Shown: piece by piece, positions 11,425 through 19,813 of the stretch | Layout of the letters: each line of letters opens with the position of its first letter | Position numbering within the stretch: the stretch's first letter is position 1 | From: JACKBK01 sp963707275 | GTDB lineage: Bacteria > Chloroflexota > Anaerolineae > JAAEKA01 | Length of the DNA stretch: 64,000 nucleotides | Reading direction: 5' to 3' | Assembly (NCBI GenBank): GCA_963707275.1 | Contig: CAVPPH010000004.1 | Span: 248,001 to 312,000 of the forward strand | Position numbers and translations under genes: made by a program | Notes under the pieces: generated by a model | The model's input: the letters and a program-made list of their open reading frames with translations, nothing else | Databases searched by the model: none | What the model was told of the DNA's origin: nothing

Positions 11425-11484
11425 ACGTTAACCGGATAGGGAACATGAAGATTACAATACTGAAAGGTTGTTGCGATACTTGGG

Positions 11485-12186
11485 TCACCCGGCGTGCAGG
11501 AGCCGGCCACAGGAAGGACAGAAGGAGTGCACTTCGTCGTTGCGCACCGACTGGACGATGCCGGTGGGCAGGGAAATGCCGCAGGCCTGACAGGTGCCGT
11601 TGCGCTCTTCGGCCAGCGCGCGACCGCCCTTGCGCACCCGTAGGTCACGGTAGAGTTGCTGATCCTCCGGCGAAAGATCCGCCCATTGCTGGTTCATCTG
11701 CGCGGCCAGGCGCTTCAGGTCGGCCAGTTTGGCAGTGACTTCGGCGGCGTTGGCCTGCTGGGTCGCCTGCCACTCTGCTTCCAGCGCGTCCAGTTCCGAC
11801 TTCCTGGCGTTGGTGTCAACCTGCCACTGGTCGTTCTGGACCATGGCATCCAAGACCTGGTCTTCGACCGCGCTCAGCCGCTTTTTCATCGATCCGACGT
11901 TGGCGTGCATCCCTTCCAGTTCCTTGGGATTGCGCACCCGTCCACTCATCAGGTCCTTTTCGGCGGCGTCGATCTTGGCCGACAGCTCGCGCGCCTGGAT
12001 TTCCAGATCGCGCCGCGTGGTGCGCCAGTGAGTTAGTTCGGCCTCGGCAGCTCTGAACGCCTCGCGCGCTGCCTTGATCTCTGGCGTTTCACCGCGCTGG
12101 TGTTCCAGTTCTTTCAGGCGACGGCGGATAGATTCCACCGCCAGGTCGGTCTGCTGTACGGCCCACAGATCGCTCACATTGCTCAT
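11485..12186 (-). CDS. C4-type zinc-ribbon coiled-coil protein (DUF164/CdsZ-like)
   Basis: 233 residues from ATG 12184-12186, preceded by GGAGG. The first 180 residues are a long charged antiparallel coiled coil (LWAVQQTDLAVESIRRRLKEL ...). The C-terminus is a zinc ribbon with two CxxC pairs: CQACGISLPTG and FCPSCGRLLH. This layout and length match the widespread bacterial zf-RING_7/DUF164 family. The biochemical role is not settled; a nucleic-acid-binding or YbgI-associated role is often proposed. It is divergently transcribed from the response regulator. Confidence 0.88.
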   Translation of the reverse strand: MSNVSDLWAVQQTDLAVESIRRRLKELEHQRGETPEIKAAREAFRAAEAELTHWRTTRRDLEIQARELSAKIDAAEKDLMSGRVRNPKELEGMHANVGSMKKRLSAVEDQVLDAMVQNDQWQVDTNARKSELDALEAEWQATQQANAAEVTAKLADLKRLAAQMNQQWADLSPEDQQLYRDLRVRKGGRALAEERNGTCQACGISLPTGIVQSVRNDEVHSFCPSCGRLLHAG

Positions 12187-12249
12187 TACGTGCCTCCGGC
12201 CGGTGCGTTGGCGCCGGGTTCCCATGGAATTGCATTGTCAACCGGCTGC

Positions 12250-12279
12250 ATTATAACCGTCATACAAAGGAACCCGCAA
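12250..12279 (-). promoter_or_regulatory. Promoter of the zinc-ribbon gene
   Basis: Minus strand: TTGCGG (12274-12279), 18-base spacer, TATAAT (12250-12255), 64 nt upstream of the start codon. Confidence 0.6.
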
Positions 12280-12320
12280 TTCAGCCGAACCGCCTGCCCG
12301 ACGCGGCCACCCGCGAGCGA

Positions 12321-12349
12321 TTGGACACTCTCTCCACCTGTGCTACAAT
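12321..12349 (+). promoter_or_regulatory. Promoter of the LuxR-type response regulator
   Basis: TTGGAC (12321-12326), 17-base spacer, TACAAT (12344-12349), 68 nt upstream of the ATG at 12417. It is back to back with the zinc-ribbon promoter. Confidence 0.65.
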
Positions 12350-12416
12350 TCGGTACCATTGCGGCCCAAGCAACCAAAGCATTCACCAACTGAGCATTCA
12401 ACGTCAGGAAGGCGCC

Positions 12417-13133
12417 ATGGATCAGACGATTCGCATCATGATCGCCGAGGACCATGCCCTGTTTGGGCATGGCCTGCGACGCGTGCTGACCATCGAGCCG
12501 GATCTGGTCGTGATTGCCGAGGTGAAGGATGGCGCGGCGGCTGTGGCGGCTGCGCTGGAACTGATACCTGACGTGGTGCTGATGGACGTCAACATGCCGG
12601 AGATGAACGGGCTGATGGCGACGCAGATCATCAGCAGCACGTTGGACGGCGTGGCGGTCATTGTCTTGACAGCCTATGACGACGAAGAGCAGATGTTCTT
12701 TGCGCTGCGGGCCGGCGCTGCGGCGTACTTCGTCAAGGATGTGACGCCGGAAGAGCTAATCAGCGCGATCCGCGTCGTCAGCACCGGCCTGTATGTGGTG
12801 GGTGGCGCGATCATGACCCGCGAGCAGGTGCAGAACTGGCTGGCAGACTGGATCGAGGAGCATACCCAGCATTATAACCAGGACTCCGCTTCGCTCACCC
12901 CGCTCTCCACCCGTGAGATGGAGGTTCTGGAGTATCTCGTCCAGGGCGCCAGCAACAAAGTCATCGCCGTCAATCTGGGCATCAGCCAGCAGACTGTGAA
13001 GAACCATATGACCAACATCCTGCGCAAGCTGGGCGTCGGTGACCGCACCGAAGCTGCCGTAGCCGCGCTGCGCCGCGGATGGATACCCTTGCACGATACA
13101 CGGACGCCGCCGGCGGAGTCCGATCAGAGGTAA
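12417..13133 (+). CDS. NarL/LuxR-family two-component response regulator
   Basis: 238 residues from ATG 12417 (AGGAAGG upstream). The N-terminal receiver domain (about 1-120) has acidic residues in IAEDHALFG, phospho-acceptor Asp in VVLMDVNMPEMNG, Thr in VIVLTAYDD and Lys in YFVKDVTPEE. The C-terminal LuxR helix-turn-helix reads LSTREMEVLEYLVQGASN ... ISQQTVKNHMTNILRKLGV. It should bind DNA as a phosphorylation-dependent dimer. No histidine kinase is adjacent, so its partner is elsewhere. Only 3 bases separate its stop codon from the Flp pilin gene, which suggests co-transcription. Confidence 0.92.
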   Translation: MDQTIRIMIAEDHALFGHGLRRVLTIEPDLVVIAEVKDGAAAVAAALELIPDVVLMDVNMPEMNGLMATQIISSTLDGVAVIVLTAYDDEEQMFFALRAGAAAYFVKDVTPEELISAIRVVSTGLYVVGGAIMTREQVQNWLADWIEEHTQHYNQDSASLTPLSTREMEVLEYLVQGASNKVIAVNLGISQQTVKNHMTNILRKLGVGDRTEAAVAALRRGWIPLHDTRTPPAESDQR

Positions 13134-13136
13134 ATA

Positions 13137-13289
13137 ATGTCTTTCAGAGACAACTCAGGCCAAAGCTTTGTAGAATATGCCTTGATCTTGATCTTGATCG
13201 CCATCGTTGTCGCCGCGATTCTTCTCATCATGGGCGACGAGATTCGCACCTTCGTCAACGACCTGTTGCAGGCCTGGTTCCCTGGCTGA
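13137..13289 (+). CDS. Flp/Fap-type pilin-like peptide, 50 aa
   Basis: A short gene, M-S-F-R-D-N-S-G-Q-S-F-V-E-Y-A followed by a hydrophobic helix (LILILIAIVVAAILLIMG) and a charged amphipathic tail ending WFPG. The GQSFVEYA segment with Glu at +5 of the processed form is the classic Flp/type IVb prepilin signature, cleaved by TadV/FppA-type peptidase after Gly8. It follows the response regulator with a 3-nt gap. No tad secretion genes are present in the window. Confidence 0.8.
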   Translation: MSFRDNSGQSFVEYALILILIAIVVAAILLIMGDEIRTFVNDLLQAWFPG

Positions 13290-13351
13290 CAGGCATCTGA
13301 CATCGTGCGGACTTCCAACGTCGCGTAGTACCAATCTGCGGAGGGAACGCG

Positions 13352-14104
13352 TTGTCGCAGAACAGCGACCTCTCAGCGCTGGCAAACGTCCCGCCACCGG
13401 CCCGGCCAGCCAGTCGGTTCTCCGGGCGACTGCTCGATCTGGTGTTTCCCACCAAGTGCGCTGGCTGCGGCGCGCTGGGCGATCTGTTCTGCCCGGCCTG
13501 CCGCGGGCGGGTTGAGTCCGTCCCCCAGCCGGTGTGCATCCGCTGTGGCAAGCCGGTGCAGGAGCCGGGGCGCTGCCCGGTCTGCCGCGACGGCAGCTTT
13601 CAGATCGCCGCGATCCGCGCTGCGGCCGTCTACCGCGAGCCGGTCAGCCAGGTTATCCACGAGTTCAAGTACAACGGGCGGAAGGAACTGGGCCAGCCGC
13701 TGGGCGAGCTTCTGGCCGCGTATTGGCGCGCCCGCACCGTGTCGGTCGATCTGGTGATCGCCGTGCCGTTGCACAAGGCGCGCCTGAAGGAGCGGGGGTT
13801 CAACCAGTCGCAGTTACTGGCTGAAACGCTGTGCAGGCTGGCTGGCTTGCCGCTGCTGCAACCCGAGGTGCTGCGCCGCGAGCGTGAGACGCAGCAGCAG
13901 GTACATCTGGGACCGGAGGAGCGGCGGCAAAACGTCAGCGGCGCGTTTGTGTGGAGCGGGCCGGCGCTGGCTGGCGCGCGCGTGCTGCTGATCGACGATG
14001 TCGCCACCACCGGCGCGACGCTGGAGGCCTGTGGTGAGACGCTACACGCAGGCGGGGCTGGCCGCGTTTGGGCGCTGACTGTGGCGCGTGCGCTGGGTGA
14101 GTAG
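13352..14104 (+). CDS. comF: ComF family amidophosphoribosyltransferase-like protein
   Basis: 250 residues from TTG 13352, chosen because GGAGGG lies just upstream. The N-terminal double zinc finger shows CAGCG, FCPAC, CIRCGKPV and CPVCRD. The phosphoribosyltransferase fold follows, with VDLVIAVPLHKARLKERGFNQ and the PRPP-binding loop VLLIDDVATTGAT. ComF proteins act in DNA uptake and fork repair; this single gene does not prove competence. Length is typical. Confidence 0.92.
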   Translation: MSQNSDLSALANVPPPARPASRFSGRLLDLVFPTKCAGCGALGDLFCPACRGRVESVPQPVCIRCGKPVQEPGRCPVCRDGSFQIAAIRAAAVYREPVSQVIHEFKYNGRKELGQPLGELLAAYWRARTVSVDLVIAVPLHKARLKERGFNQSQLLAETLCRLAGLPLLQPEVLRRERETQQQVHLGPEERRQNVSGAFVWSGPALAGARVLLIDDVATTGATLEACGETLHAGGAGRVWALTVARALGE

Positions 14105-14121
14105 CGCCGCGAACAAGCGGG

Positions 14122-14150
14122 TTGACAAAGCTTGGCTGGCTGGTTAAAAT
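14122..14150 (+). promoter_or_regulatory. Promoter of the ribosome hibernation factor
   Basis: TTGACA (14122-14127), 17-base spacer, TAAAAT (14145-14150). The start codon is 110 nt downstream. Confidence 0.72.
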
Positions 14151-14260
14151 GAAACTACCACTCGAGCAAGTTTGCTGCCAACGCTCGAAACTCCGCTGCC
14201 GGCCACCCGGCAGACACTCTACCCCAATTCCATATCTCCCGCTGGAAAGGAGCTAGCTTT

Positions 14261-14842
14261 ATGCAACTCACGATCAAGGGTCGCAACCTCGAGGTGAACG
14301 ACCAATTGAGGGGGTACGTTGAGAAGAAACTGGGCAAGATGGATCGCTATCTGCCCGACATTCAGGAAATGCGCGTTGAACTGGCAGAGGAAACAAGCCG
14401 CAAAGCCAGCGAGCGCGAGGTGGTGCAGGTGACAATTCGCAGCAACGGCAGCCTGCTGCGCGCTGAAGTTCGCAGTGGTGACATCTATTCGGCTGTGGAT
14501 GGCGCGGCTGAAAAGCTACAGGTTCAGATCAAACGCTACAAGGGCAAGCGACGGCGCAAGCTCGAAAAGGCCCAGATTCACGCGGCTGCGGTCGAGGAAC
14601 TGGAGGCCTACAGCGAAGCTACTGCGCCGGTGATAGACGAAGACGAGACATTCTTCGACGGCCAGATTGTGCGCCGCAAGCGGGTCGCCATGGCACCCAT
14701 GAGCGAGGACGAGGCGGTGGATCAGATGGAACTGCTCGGCCACGACTTCTTCGTCTTCTTCAACGCACGCGAGGCCGCCATCAACGTGCTCTACCGCCGC
14801 ACCGACGGCAACTACGGTCTGTTGCAGCCGGAGCTGGCGTGA
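14261..14842 (+). CDS. hpf: Long-form ribosome hibernation-promoting factor
   Basis: 193 residues from ATG 14261 with AAAGGAGC upstream. The N-terminal S30AE domain is at about 1-100 (MQLTIKGRNLEVNDQLRGYV ... AVDGAAEKLQVQIKRYKGKR). After an acidic linker comes the C-terminal dimerisation domain, with VRRKRVAMAPMSEDEAVDQM and FFVFFNAREAAINVLYRRTDGNYGLLQP. Long-form HPF dimerises 70S ribosomes into inactive 100S particles in stationary phase or stress. It is monocistronic, with its own promoter and a downstream hairpin. Confidence 0.95.
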   Translation: MQLTIKGRNLEVNDQLRGYVEKKLGKMDRYLPDIQEMRVELAEETSRKASEREVVQVTIRSNGSLLRAEVRSGDIYSAVDGAAEKLQVQIKRYKGKRRRKLEKAQIHAAAVEELEAYSEATAPVIDEDETFFDGQIVRRKRVAMAPMSEDEAVDQMELLGHDFFVFFNAREAAINVLYRRTDGNYGLLQPELA

Positions 14843-14919
14843 CCTTTATTGCCTGGATTGAAGGATTGCCGAAGCGCTGCAAGTGCTTAAATCAAGTAAC
14901 GTGATTGCAGGATAGAATC

Positions 14920-14949
14920 AACGGGCCAGGGCGGACACCCTGGCCCGTT
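14920..14949 (+). terminator. Hairpin after hpf
   Basis: Perfect 12-bp stem aacgggccaggg / ccctggcccgtt with a 6-base loop. There is no T-run, so termination efficiency is uncertain. Confidence 0.55.
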
Positions 14950-14987
14950 CGCGCTGAGAAGCGAGTCGCTCGCGGAGGTTGACACCA

Positions 14988-15458
14988 GTGAAACAGGTCT
15001 TGATAGTCTGTACGGGAAATATCTGCCGGTCGCCGATGGCCTGGGGACTGTTGCGCCAGCGGCTGGTCGAGGACGGTCTGGCCGATCAGGTGACTGTCAC
15101 CTCGGCCGGTGTCTACGGCGTGGATGGCAGCGGAGCCAGCGCGCCGGGCGTCGAGGTTCTGGCCGAGCGCGGCATCGACATCTCCAGCCACGTCGCTCAC
15201 ACAGTCACGGAACGCGAGATCGCCGAGTCGGATCTGGTGCTGGTGATGGAGGAGGGCCATCGCCGGACACTGTTCTACAGCTATCCCCAGTATCTGACCA
15301 AGGTCTTCCTGCTAAGCGAGATGAGCGGCGACTACGGCGACGTTAAAGACCCATACCGTCGCCCCAAGACGGAGTATGAAATCTGCGCCGACCGGCTGGA
15401 GAAGCTGATCGACGAGGGGTATGAGAACATCTTGCGAAGGTTGGGCGTGGTGAAGTAG
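14988..15458 (+). CDS. Low-molecular-weight protein tyrosine/arginine phosphatase
   Basis: 156 residues from GTG 14988, chosen over TTG 14979 because GGAGG (14974-14978) is correctly spaced for the former. The P-loop CTGNICRSPM (Cys-x5-Arg-Ser) is at the N-terminus and the general-acid Asp is in VKDPYRRP. LMW-PTPs dephosphorylate phosphotyrosine, or phosphoarginine in YwlE-type members. Nearby glycosyltransferases on the opposite strand are compatible with a role in polysaccharide export control, which is not demonstrated here. Confidence 0.9.
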   Translation: MKQVLIVCTGNICRSPMAWGLLRQRLVEDGLADQVTVTSAGVYGVDGSGASAPGVEVLAERGIDISSHVAHTVTEREIAESDLVLVMEEGHRRTLFYSYPQYLTKVFLLSEMSGDYGDVKDPYRRPKTEYEICADRLEKLIDEGYENILRRLGVVK

Positions 15459-15490
15459 CCAGTAAGCAGCGGAGGGACCGCCGTCTCCGA

Positions 15491-15600
15491 CGTACTGCTA
15501 CTCGTCCTCGTACTCTCTTTTTTGCTGTTCCTTCTAGCTGATATCTGCTTGGGAACCGGACGAGTATGAGTACGAGTACGAGTACAAGTACGAGAAAGAA
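15491..15600. repeat. Imperfect palindrome built of hexamer repeats
   Basis: The left arm (15491-15520) has tandem TCGTAC-like hexamers. The right arm (15558-15600) has the complementary series gagtat, gagtac, gagtac, gagtac, aagtac, gagaaa. Together they form a long imperfect hairpin between the convergent phosphatase and glycosyltransferase genes and may terminate both. Confidence 0.7.
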
Positions 15601-15608
15601 GACACGGA

Positions 15609-16352
15609 TTACGACCGTAACACCCAGTACGGATAGAACCCGTAGTAATACGCCAGCAGCGCACACAGTTTCAGTCCGTGCCAGCCGTCGCGGTAACCCT
15701 CCAGCGTCAGGTAGCGGCGACGAAACTCGCGCAGGGGCTGCAAGATGAAATTGTGCGGGCGGGCGCGGATGCCGCGCTGCGCGAGGATGTCGGCTTCCAT
15801 CGCGCCGTAGCGCCGTTGCTTGGCGTGGAACTGCGCCCATGTGTCGTAGTTGTAGTGCAGCAGGTGGTTCTGCAGGCGTCCCTCAGTCCCGTCCAGCTCC
15901 ACCACCTCGTGCACCGGCCGGCTCAGGTCGTAGCGCGCCTTGCCGACCTGCAGCAGGCGAAGCTGGTAGTCCGGGTAGAACCCGCCGTGGCGCACCTGCT
16001 TGCCGACGATGAAGTTGTAGCGCGGCACACTCCAGCCCGCCTCCGGCCGCGTCTCAATGACCTGTCGCACTTCCTGCGCCAGCTCCGGCGTGCAGCGTTC
16101 GTCGGCGTCCACAAAGAGTACCCAGTCCGCCTCCAGCCGCGCCGCCGCGTCCAGCGACGCGTTGCGCTGCACCGCCCAGCCCTCGAAGACCCGCTGCTCG
16201 ACGACCGCGCCCGCGGCCGTCGCCAGCGCGGCGGTGTCGTCGTCGCTGAAGGAGTCGGAGACCAGCACGCCGTCGGCCCAGGCGACGCTGGCGACACAGT
16301 CGGCGATGTGACGCGCCTCGTTCTTGGTGAGGATAACGGCGATCAGCTTCAT
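15609..16352 (-). CDS. Family 2 glycosyltransferase (WaaE/KdtX-like)
   Basis: 247 residues from ATG 16350-16352. GT2 hallmarks are the N-terminal AVILTKNEARHIADC, DGVLVSDSFSDDDT and the metal-binding DADER motif in WVLFVDADERCTPEL. QLRLLQVGKARYD and HEVVELDG match the lipopolysaccharide-core beta-glycosyltransferase (WaaE/KdtX) subgroup. Its start overlaps the stop of the upstream glycosyltransferase (ATGA), so the two are translationally coupled. It probably acts on the cytoplasmic face in surface polysaccharide synthesis; the sugar is unknown. Confidence 0.88.
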   Translation of the reverse strand: MKLIAVILTKNEARHIADCVASVAWADGVLVSDSFSDDDTAALATAAGAVVEQRVFEGWAVQRNASLDAAARLEADWVLFVDADERCTPELAQEVRQVIETRPEAGWSVPRYNFIVGKQVRHGGFYPDYQLRLLQVGKARYDLSRPVHEVVELDGTEGRLQNHLLHYNYDTWAQFHAKQRRYGAMEADILAQRGIRARPHNFILQPLREFRRRYLTLEGYRDGWHGLKLCALLAYYYGFYPYWVLRS

Positions 16353-17362
16353 CGCTGGCCTCGTGTGGCCCCGGCCACCGTAGCATAGGCGCGCAGCCGG
16401 TCGTCCAGGTCAGGTGGCGCACTGGCGCGGGCACGGCTGGACTCCGCCGACATGCCGGCGCGAATCAGCCCGTGCAACAACCGGTTGGTGAGCGTCCCGT
16501 GGTAGCGGGCGAAGTAGCGCAGCCGGCTCTGCCACAGCACCGTGAACATCGCGGCACGAAACTGGCTCGTGCTGGCGCCGCCGTGATGCACGACCTGCGC
16601 CGCCGGCACGCAATACACCTCCCAGCCCGTCCGCGCCAGCCGTTGCTGCCAGTCCATCTCCTCGCAGTACATGAAATAGCCCTCGTCCAGCAGACCAGCC
16701 TGCCGGATCGCCGCGCCGCGCACGGTCAACGATGCGCCCAGCACGAAGTCGACCGGGAACGGCTCGCCCGCCGCGATCAGGCCACGCGGGTAGCGGCCAT
16801 TGAGGCGCGAATCCATCAGCGCGGCATCCAGCCGGCCGGGCGGCGGGAAAAGATCCAGCGCCGTCTGCGCCAGACCGGGGAAACGGAACGCGCCGTGTTG
16901 AAAGCGACCGTCGGGATAGAGAAGCTGCGGCCCGCACGCGCCGGCGCGCGGCGTTGCGTCCAGAAAAGCCACCAGCCGCGCCAGTGCGTCGGCTTGAACC
17001 TCGGTGTCCGAGTTGAGCAGCAGCACGTGGTGCGGCGGTTCAGGCAGCGTCAACGCCGGGTCGTCCGGCAGAGCAAGCTGGCCGGTGCGCACCAACTCGC
17101 GGCCCGCGGGCTGAAACCCCAGCGCGCGCAGCGCCAGATTGTTGCCGCCGGAAAACCCCAGATTGTCGGCAAGTGCGATCAGGCGCACGGCCGGGAACGC
17201 TTCACGCACCATGGCCGCGCTGCCGTCCGCCGACGCGTTGTCCACCACCCAAACGCCCGCCTCCAACGCCCGCGCGTCGCCCAGACTGGCAAAGACGCTT
17301 CCCAGACAGCCGCGCAGCAGCTCGCGCGTGTTGTAGCTGACGATGACGATGGCGAGGTCCAT
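16349..17362 (-). CDS. Family 2 glycosyltransferase (rhamnosyltransferase-like)
   Basis: 337 residues from ATG 17360-17362. GT-A features are LAIVIVSYNTRELLRGCL, VWVVDNASADGSA, the DxD equivalent LLLNSDTEV and the acceptor-side CEEMDWQQRLARTGWEV. This pattern is common in cell-wall rhamnosyl/galactosyltransferases. The upstream frame stays open but consists of repeat DNA, so this ATG is preferred. It is coupled through ATGA to the downstream GT2 gene. Confidence 0.88.
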   Translation of the reverse strand: MDLAIVIVSYNTRELLRGCLGSVFASLGDARALEAGVWVVDNASADGSAAMVREAFPAVRLIALADNLGFSGGNNLALRALGFQPAGRELVRTGQLALPDDPALTLPEPPHHVLLLNSDTEVQADALARLVAFLDATPRAGACGPQLLYPDGRFQHGAFRFPGLAQTALDLFPPPGRLDAALMDSRLNGRYPRGLIAAGEPFPVDFVLGASLTVRGAAIRQAGLLDEGYFMYCEEMDWQQRLARTGWEVYCVPAAQVVHHGGASTSQFRAAMFTVLWQSRLRYFARYHGTLTNRLLHGLIRAGMSAESSRARASAPPDLDDRLRAYATVAGATRGQR

Positions 17363-17460
17363 GGTGCGGATGAGGGGGTGAGGGGGTGACAGGGTGACAG
17401 GGTGACAAGGTGACAAGGTGACTGATCCCTGACTTCTGTCCTCTGACTTCTGACCTCCGC
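17363..17460. repeat. Tandem octamer repeat (ggggtgac-like)
   Basis: About six degenerate copies of an 8-base unit (gggggtga, cagggtga, cagggtga, caaggtga, caaggtga) are followed by ctgactt/ctgacct units and a pyrimidine-rich tract that partly complements the purine arm. Located between the lipoprotein and glycosyltransferase genes, outside coding sequence. Confidence 0.7.
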
Positions 17461-17496
17461 TTTCCCTACTTTCCTTCCTTTCCTTTCCCTCTCCCC

Positions 17497-18798
17497 CTAC
17501 GGCGCGCCGACTACGACGCTGATGCGATCGACATAGTTGTTGGGCACGTCGACGAACTCGTGGATCAGGCCGCCCCACCAGAAATTGGTGCCGGTGGGCG
17601 GCTGCTCGTCGAACTCGATGCAGCCGTAGACCTGCGAGCGTTGGCCGGGCAGCAGATACCACTGCTCCTCGCCGTCGATCACGCGCCGCTCCAGGTCTTC
17701 CTGGCGGCCGATCGCCCAGCGGAAGGGGAAGTCGATGCCGGTGGTGTCGTAGTTGACGCCGAAGCGGAAGACGCCGGCCTGCTGGCGGAAGCTGGGATCG
17801 TCCTGCTCCAGCGCCAGGGTGTTGTTGTTCTCGCTGAACTTGTAGGTCGTGCCCGGCCACGGCCCGGCCGTGCGGATGCTGACCGTGCCCTTCGTTCTGG
17901 ATCGTGGCAGTGAAACAGAGTGTCCCGCCCAGCGGCACGCTGACTACGCGGTTCAGCTCGTCCTGCCAGTCGATCTCGCCTTGCAGGATATCGGCGCGCG
18001 GCTTGCCGCCGTCGTCGATGGTCAGGGTGGAGGAGACGACCACCCGGTTGCCGGCCAGATCGCGCGCCTCGCCATAGACAATGTACGTGCCGTCGGGCGG
18101 CGGTTCCGCACCCAGATCGACCCCGCCTTCGTAGCGATACTCGTGAAAGCCCAGCTCACCCGGCTTGATGACCCGCTCGCGCTCGGCGATGGGGTACTTG
18201 CAGGTTCGGCTCGGCCGGGTCGATCAGGTAGACCTGTGCACCTGTCAACGTCCTTGGGCAGGTAGTAGGAGATCGACACCCAGTCGTCGCGCAGGCCGTC
18301 CTGGTTGGGGCGGAACTCCTGCGGCACGACGGTGAAGTTCTGCAGCTCAGGCAGCACGGTGTCGCCGTCTTGCAGCGTGATCGTCCCCGACTGCGTCTCG
18401 ACGTTGCCGCGCTGGTCGGTCGCTTCGACCGTCCAGGTGTAGACGCCGTCGGGCAGCACCCGGCTCAGCACCTGCTGCGGGCCGAAGCCATCGTCCACGA
18501 TCAGCGGCTCGTTGATGACGCCGCCCCAGGCCACGCCATACTCGCCGGGCGAGCGCAACTGGCTGTCGCGGAAGTAGAAGCGGTCGCCCTGCTCGTTCTC
18601 GAAATAGATCGAGACATCTGCTGTGCGGCCCAGTCTGTAGAGGATGTTGGTGGCGTCAGTGTCGCCGTCGGCGTTGGGACTGATGACGTCGGGCTGCACG
18701 CTGACATCGGACAGCAGCGGGCGAAAGCTGCACCCGCTGACGAAGGCCAGCATGAAACCAAGGGCCAGAAGCGGCCAGAAGCGAGCGGTTGAACGCAC
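17497..18798 (-). CDS. Lipoprotein with FlgD/FlgD-Ig-like repeats (two frameshifts)
   Basis: ATG 18796-18798 opens a lipoprotein signal with lipobox FVSGC. Two Ig-like repeats of the FlgD Ig-like/CHU-C style follow: VISPNADGDTDATNILYRL and FRPNQDGLRDDWVSISYYL, each ending in PDGVYTWTVEATDQRGN- or PDGTYIVYGEARDLAGN-type strands. Frames change near 18240 and 17895; removing one base at each gives a continuous product of about 430 residues ending VDRISVVVGAP. Probably an exported surface protein. Function unknown. Confidence 0.7.
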
Positions 18799-18883
18799 GG
18801 GTTGATCTCCAGAAAGGGGTTCGTTGCCTGCCGGATAACACCACGCAGCCGCGGCAATTGTTCACCGCGGCGCAGGCCGGTTC

Positions 18884-18913
18884 AGTCTACCTCATAGGGG
18901 CACAGTACGTCAA
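18884..18913 (-). promoter_or_regulatory. Promoter of the lipoprotein gene
   Basis: Minus strand: TTGACG (18908-18913), 18-base spacer, TAGACT (18884-18889), about 85 nt upstream of the ATG. Confidence 0.5.
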
Positions 18914-18925
18914 GACAGGGTAGGC

Positions 18926-19813
18926 ATCGCTGCTGGTAGCGACGGCTTCAAGCTGACTACTTGGCGCTTTACAGGCCAGCGCGAAGATGCTAGAATCGGG
19001 CTGTACTTTTACAACGCGAGATATTATGACCCGCTGTTAGGCCGTTTCGCGCAGGCCGACACCATCGTGCCCAACCCGGGCGATCCGCAGGCGCTGAACA
19101 GGTACAGCTACGTCGGCAATCGACCGACGGTCAACGTGGATCCCAGTGGACACTGCATTCCAGAGCTGTGTCCAGGTGTGCCGGACGCAACACCACCTGG
19201 CAACCCAGAGGGTCTGCGCTACCAGGCGTACGCTCAATGGCTCTACAACCTCATCCTGTGGATCGACCGCGAGCGTGCGGCAACCGGCGGCGTCTACAAC
19301 CTCACAAGCAACCTCATCCAGGAGACGGCGGCTCATGAACTGAACTCGTTCCTGATGGACGATCCCGAGATGCTCGGCGAGCAGTTCTATCAGGAGTTGC
19401 TGATGGCGACGCCGCAACTGTCGGCGGCGGCGGCTGGCGCCGGTGCGTCGGTGCTGATGTCGGGTGGGGGACGGGTGTTGGGCGCGGTACAGAGAGCCTA
19501 TCGTTCAGCCTCTGGAACTCCCGACAGTCTTACACCAAGACCGGGAATTGACGATGTACCGGGCGGAGGGTTGTCGTTTTTTGACAGTTTCGATAATCCA
19601 GGTGTCAAGCCTGGGAAAGTGGTTGAGATTGCCCCGAATGTATTGAGAAGTTTGACGGTCGATTATGATAACGATCCTCCCGGGCATGTAACAATCAGAC
19701 CATCGAGCCATACTGAACTTGTACAGTGGGCAGCGACAAGAGGTACGGGACAGGTTCATCCCTTCACACAGGAACTACTGAATGCTGTCACAGGGATATT
19801 CAAGAAGCCATGA
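18926..19813 (+). CDS. RHS core C-terminal fragment fused to an unrecognised toxin-like tip (5' truncated)
   Basis: The open frame starts without a proper start codon (a GTG lies at 19067). It begins in the RHS core: WRFTGQREDARIGLYFYN, ARYYDPLLGRFAQADTIV, NRYSYVGNRPTVNVDPSGH. After the DPSGH boundary comes a variable C-terminal region of about 215 residues with an Ala-rich helical stretch (AAAGAGASVLMSGGGRVLG). A polar tip follows, with GHVTIRPSSHTELVQWA and GQVHPFTQELL. The N-terminal RHS shell is missing, so this is an orphan or displaced cassette. GC content falls sharply from about 19500, the usual sign of a swapped toxin tip. I do not recognise the toxin family. The stop overlaps the next ATG (ATGA). 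Confidence 0.65.
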   Translation: MAAGSDGFKLTTWRFTGQREDARIGLYFYNARYYDPLLGRFAQADTIVPNPGDPQALNRYSYVGNRPTVNVDPSGHCIPELCPGVPDATPPGNPEGLRYQAYAQWLYNLILWIDRERAATGGVYNLTSNLIQETAAHELNSFLMDDPEMLGEQFYQELLMATPQLSAAAAGAGASVLMSGGGRVLGAVQRAYRSASGTPDSLTPRPGIDDVPGGGLSFFDSFDNPGVKPGKVVEIAPNVLRSLTVDYDNDPPGHVTIRPSSHTELVQWAATRGTGQVHPFTQELLNAVTGIFKKP

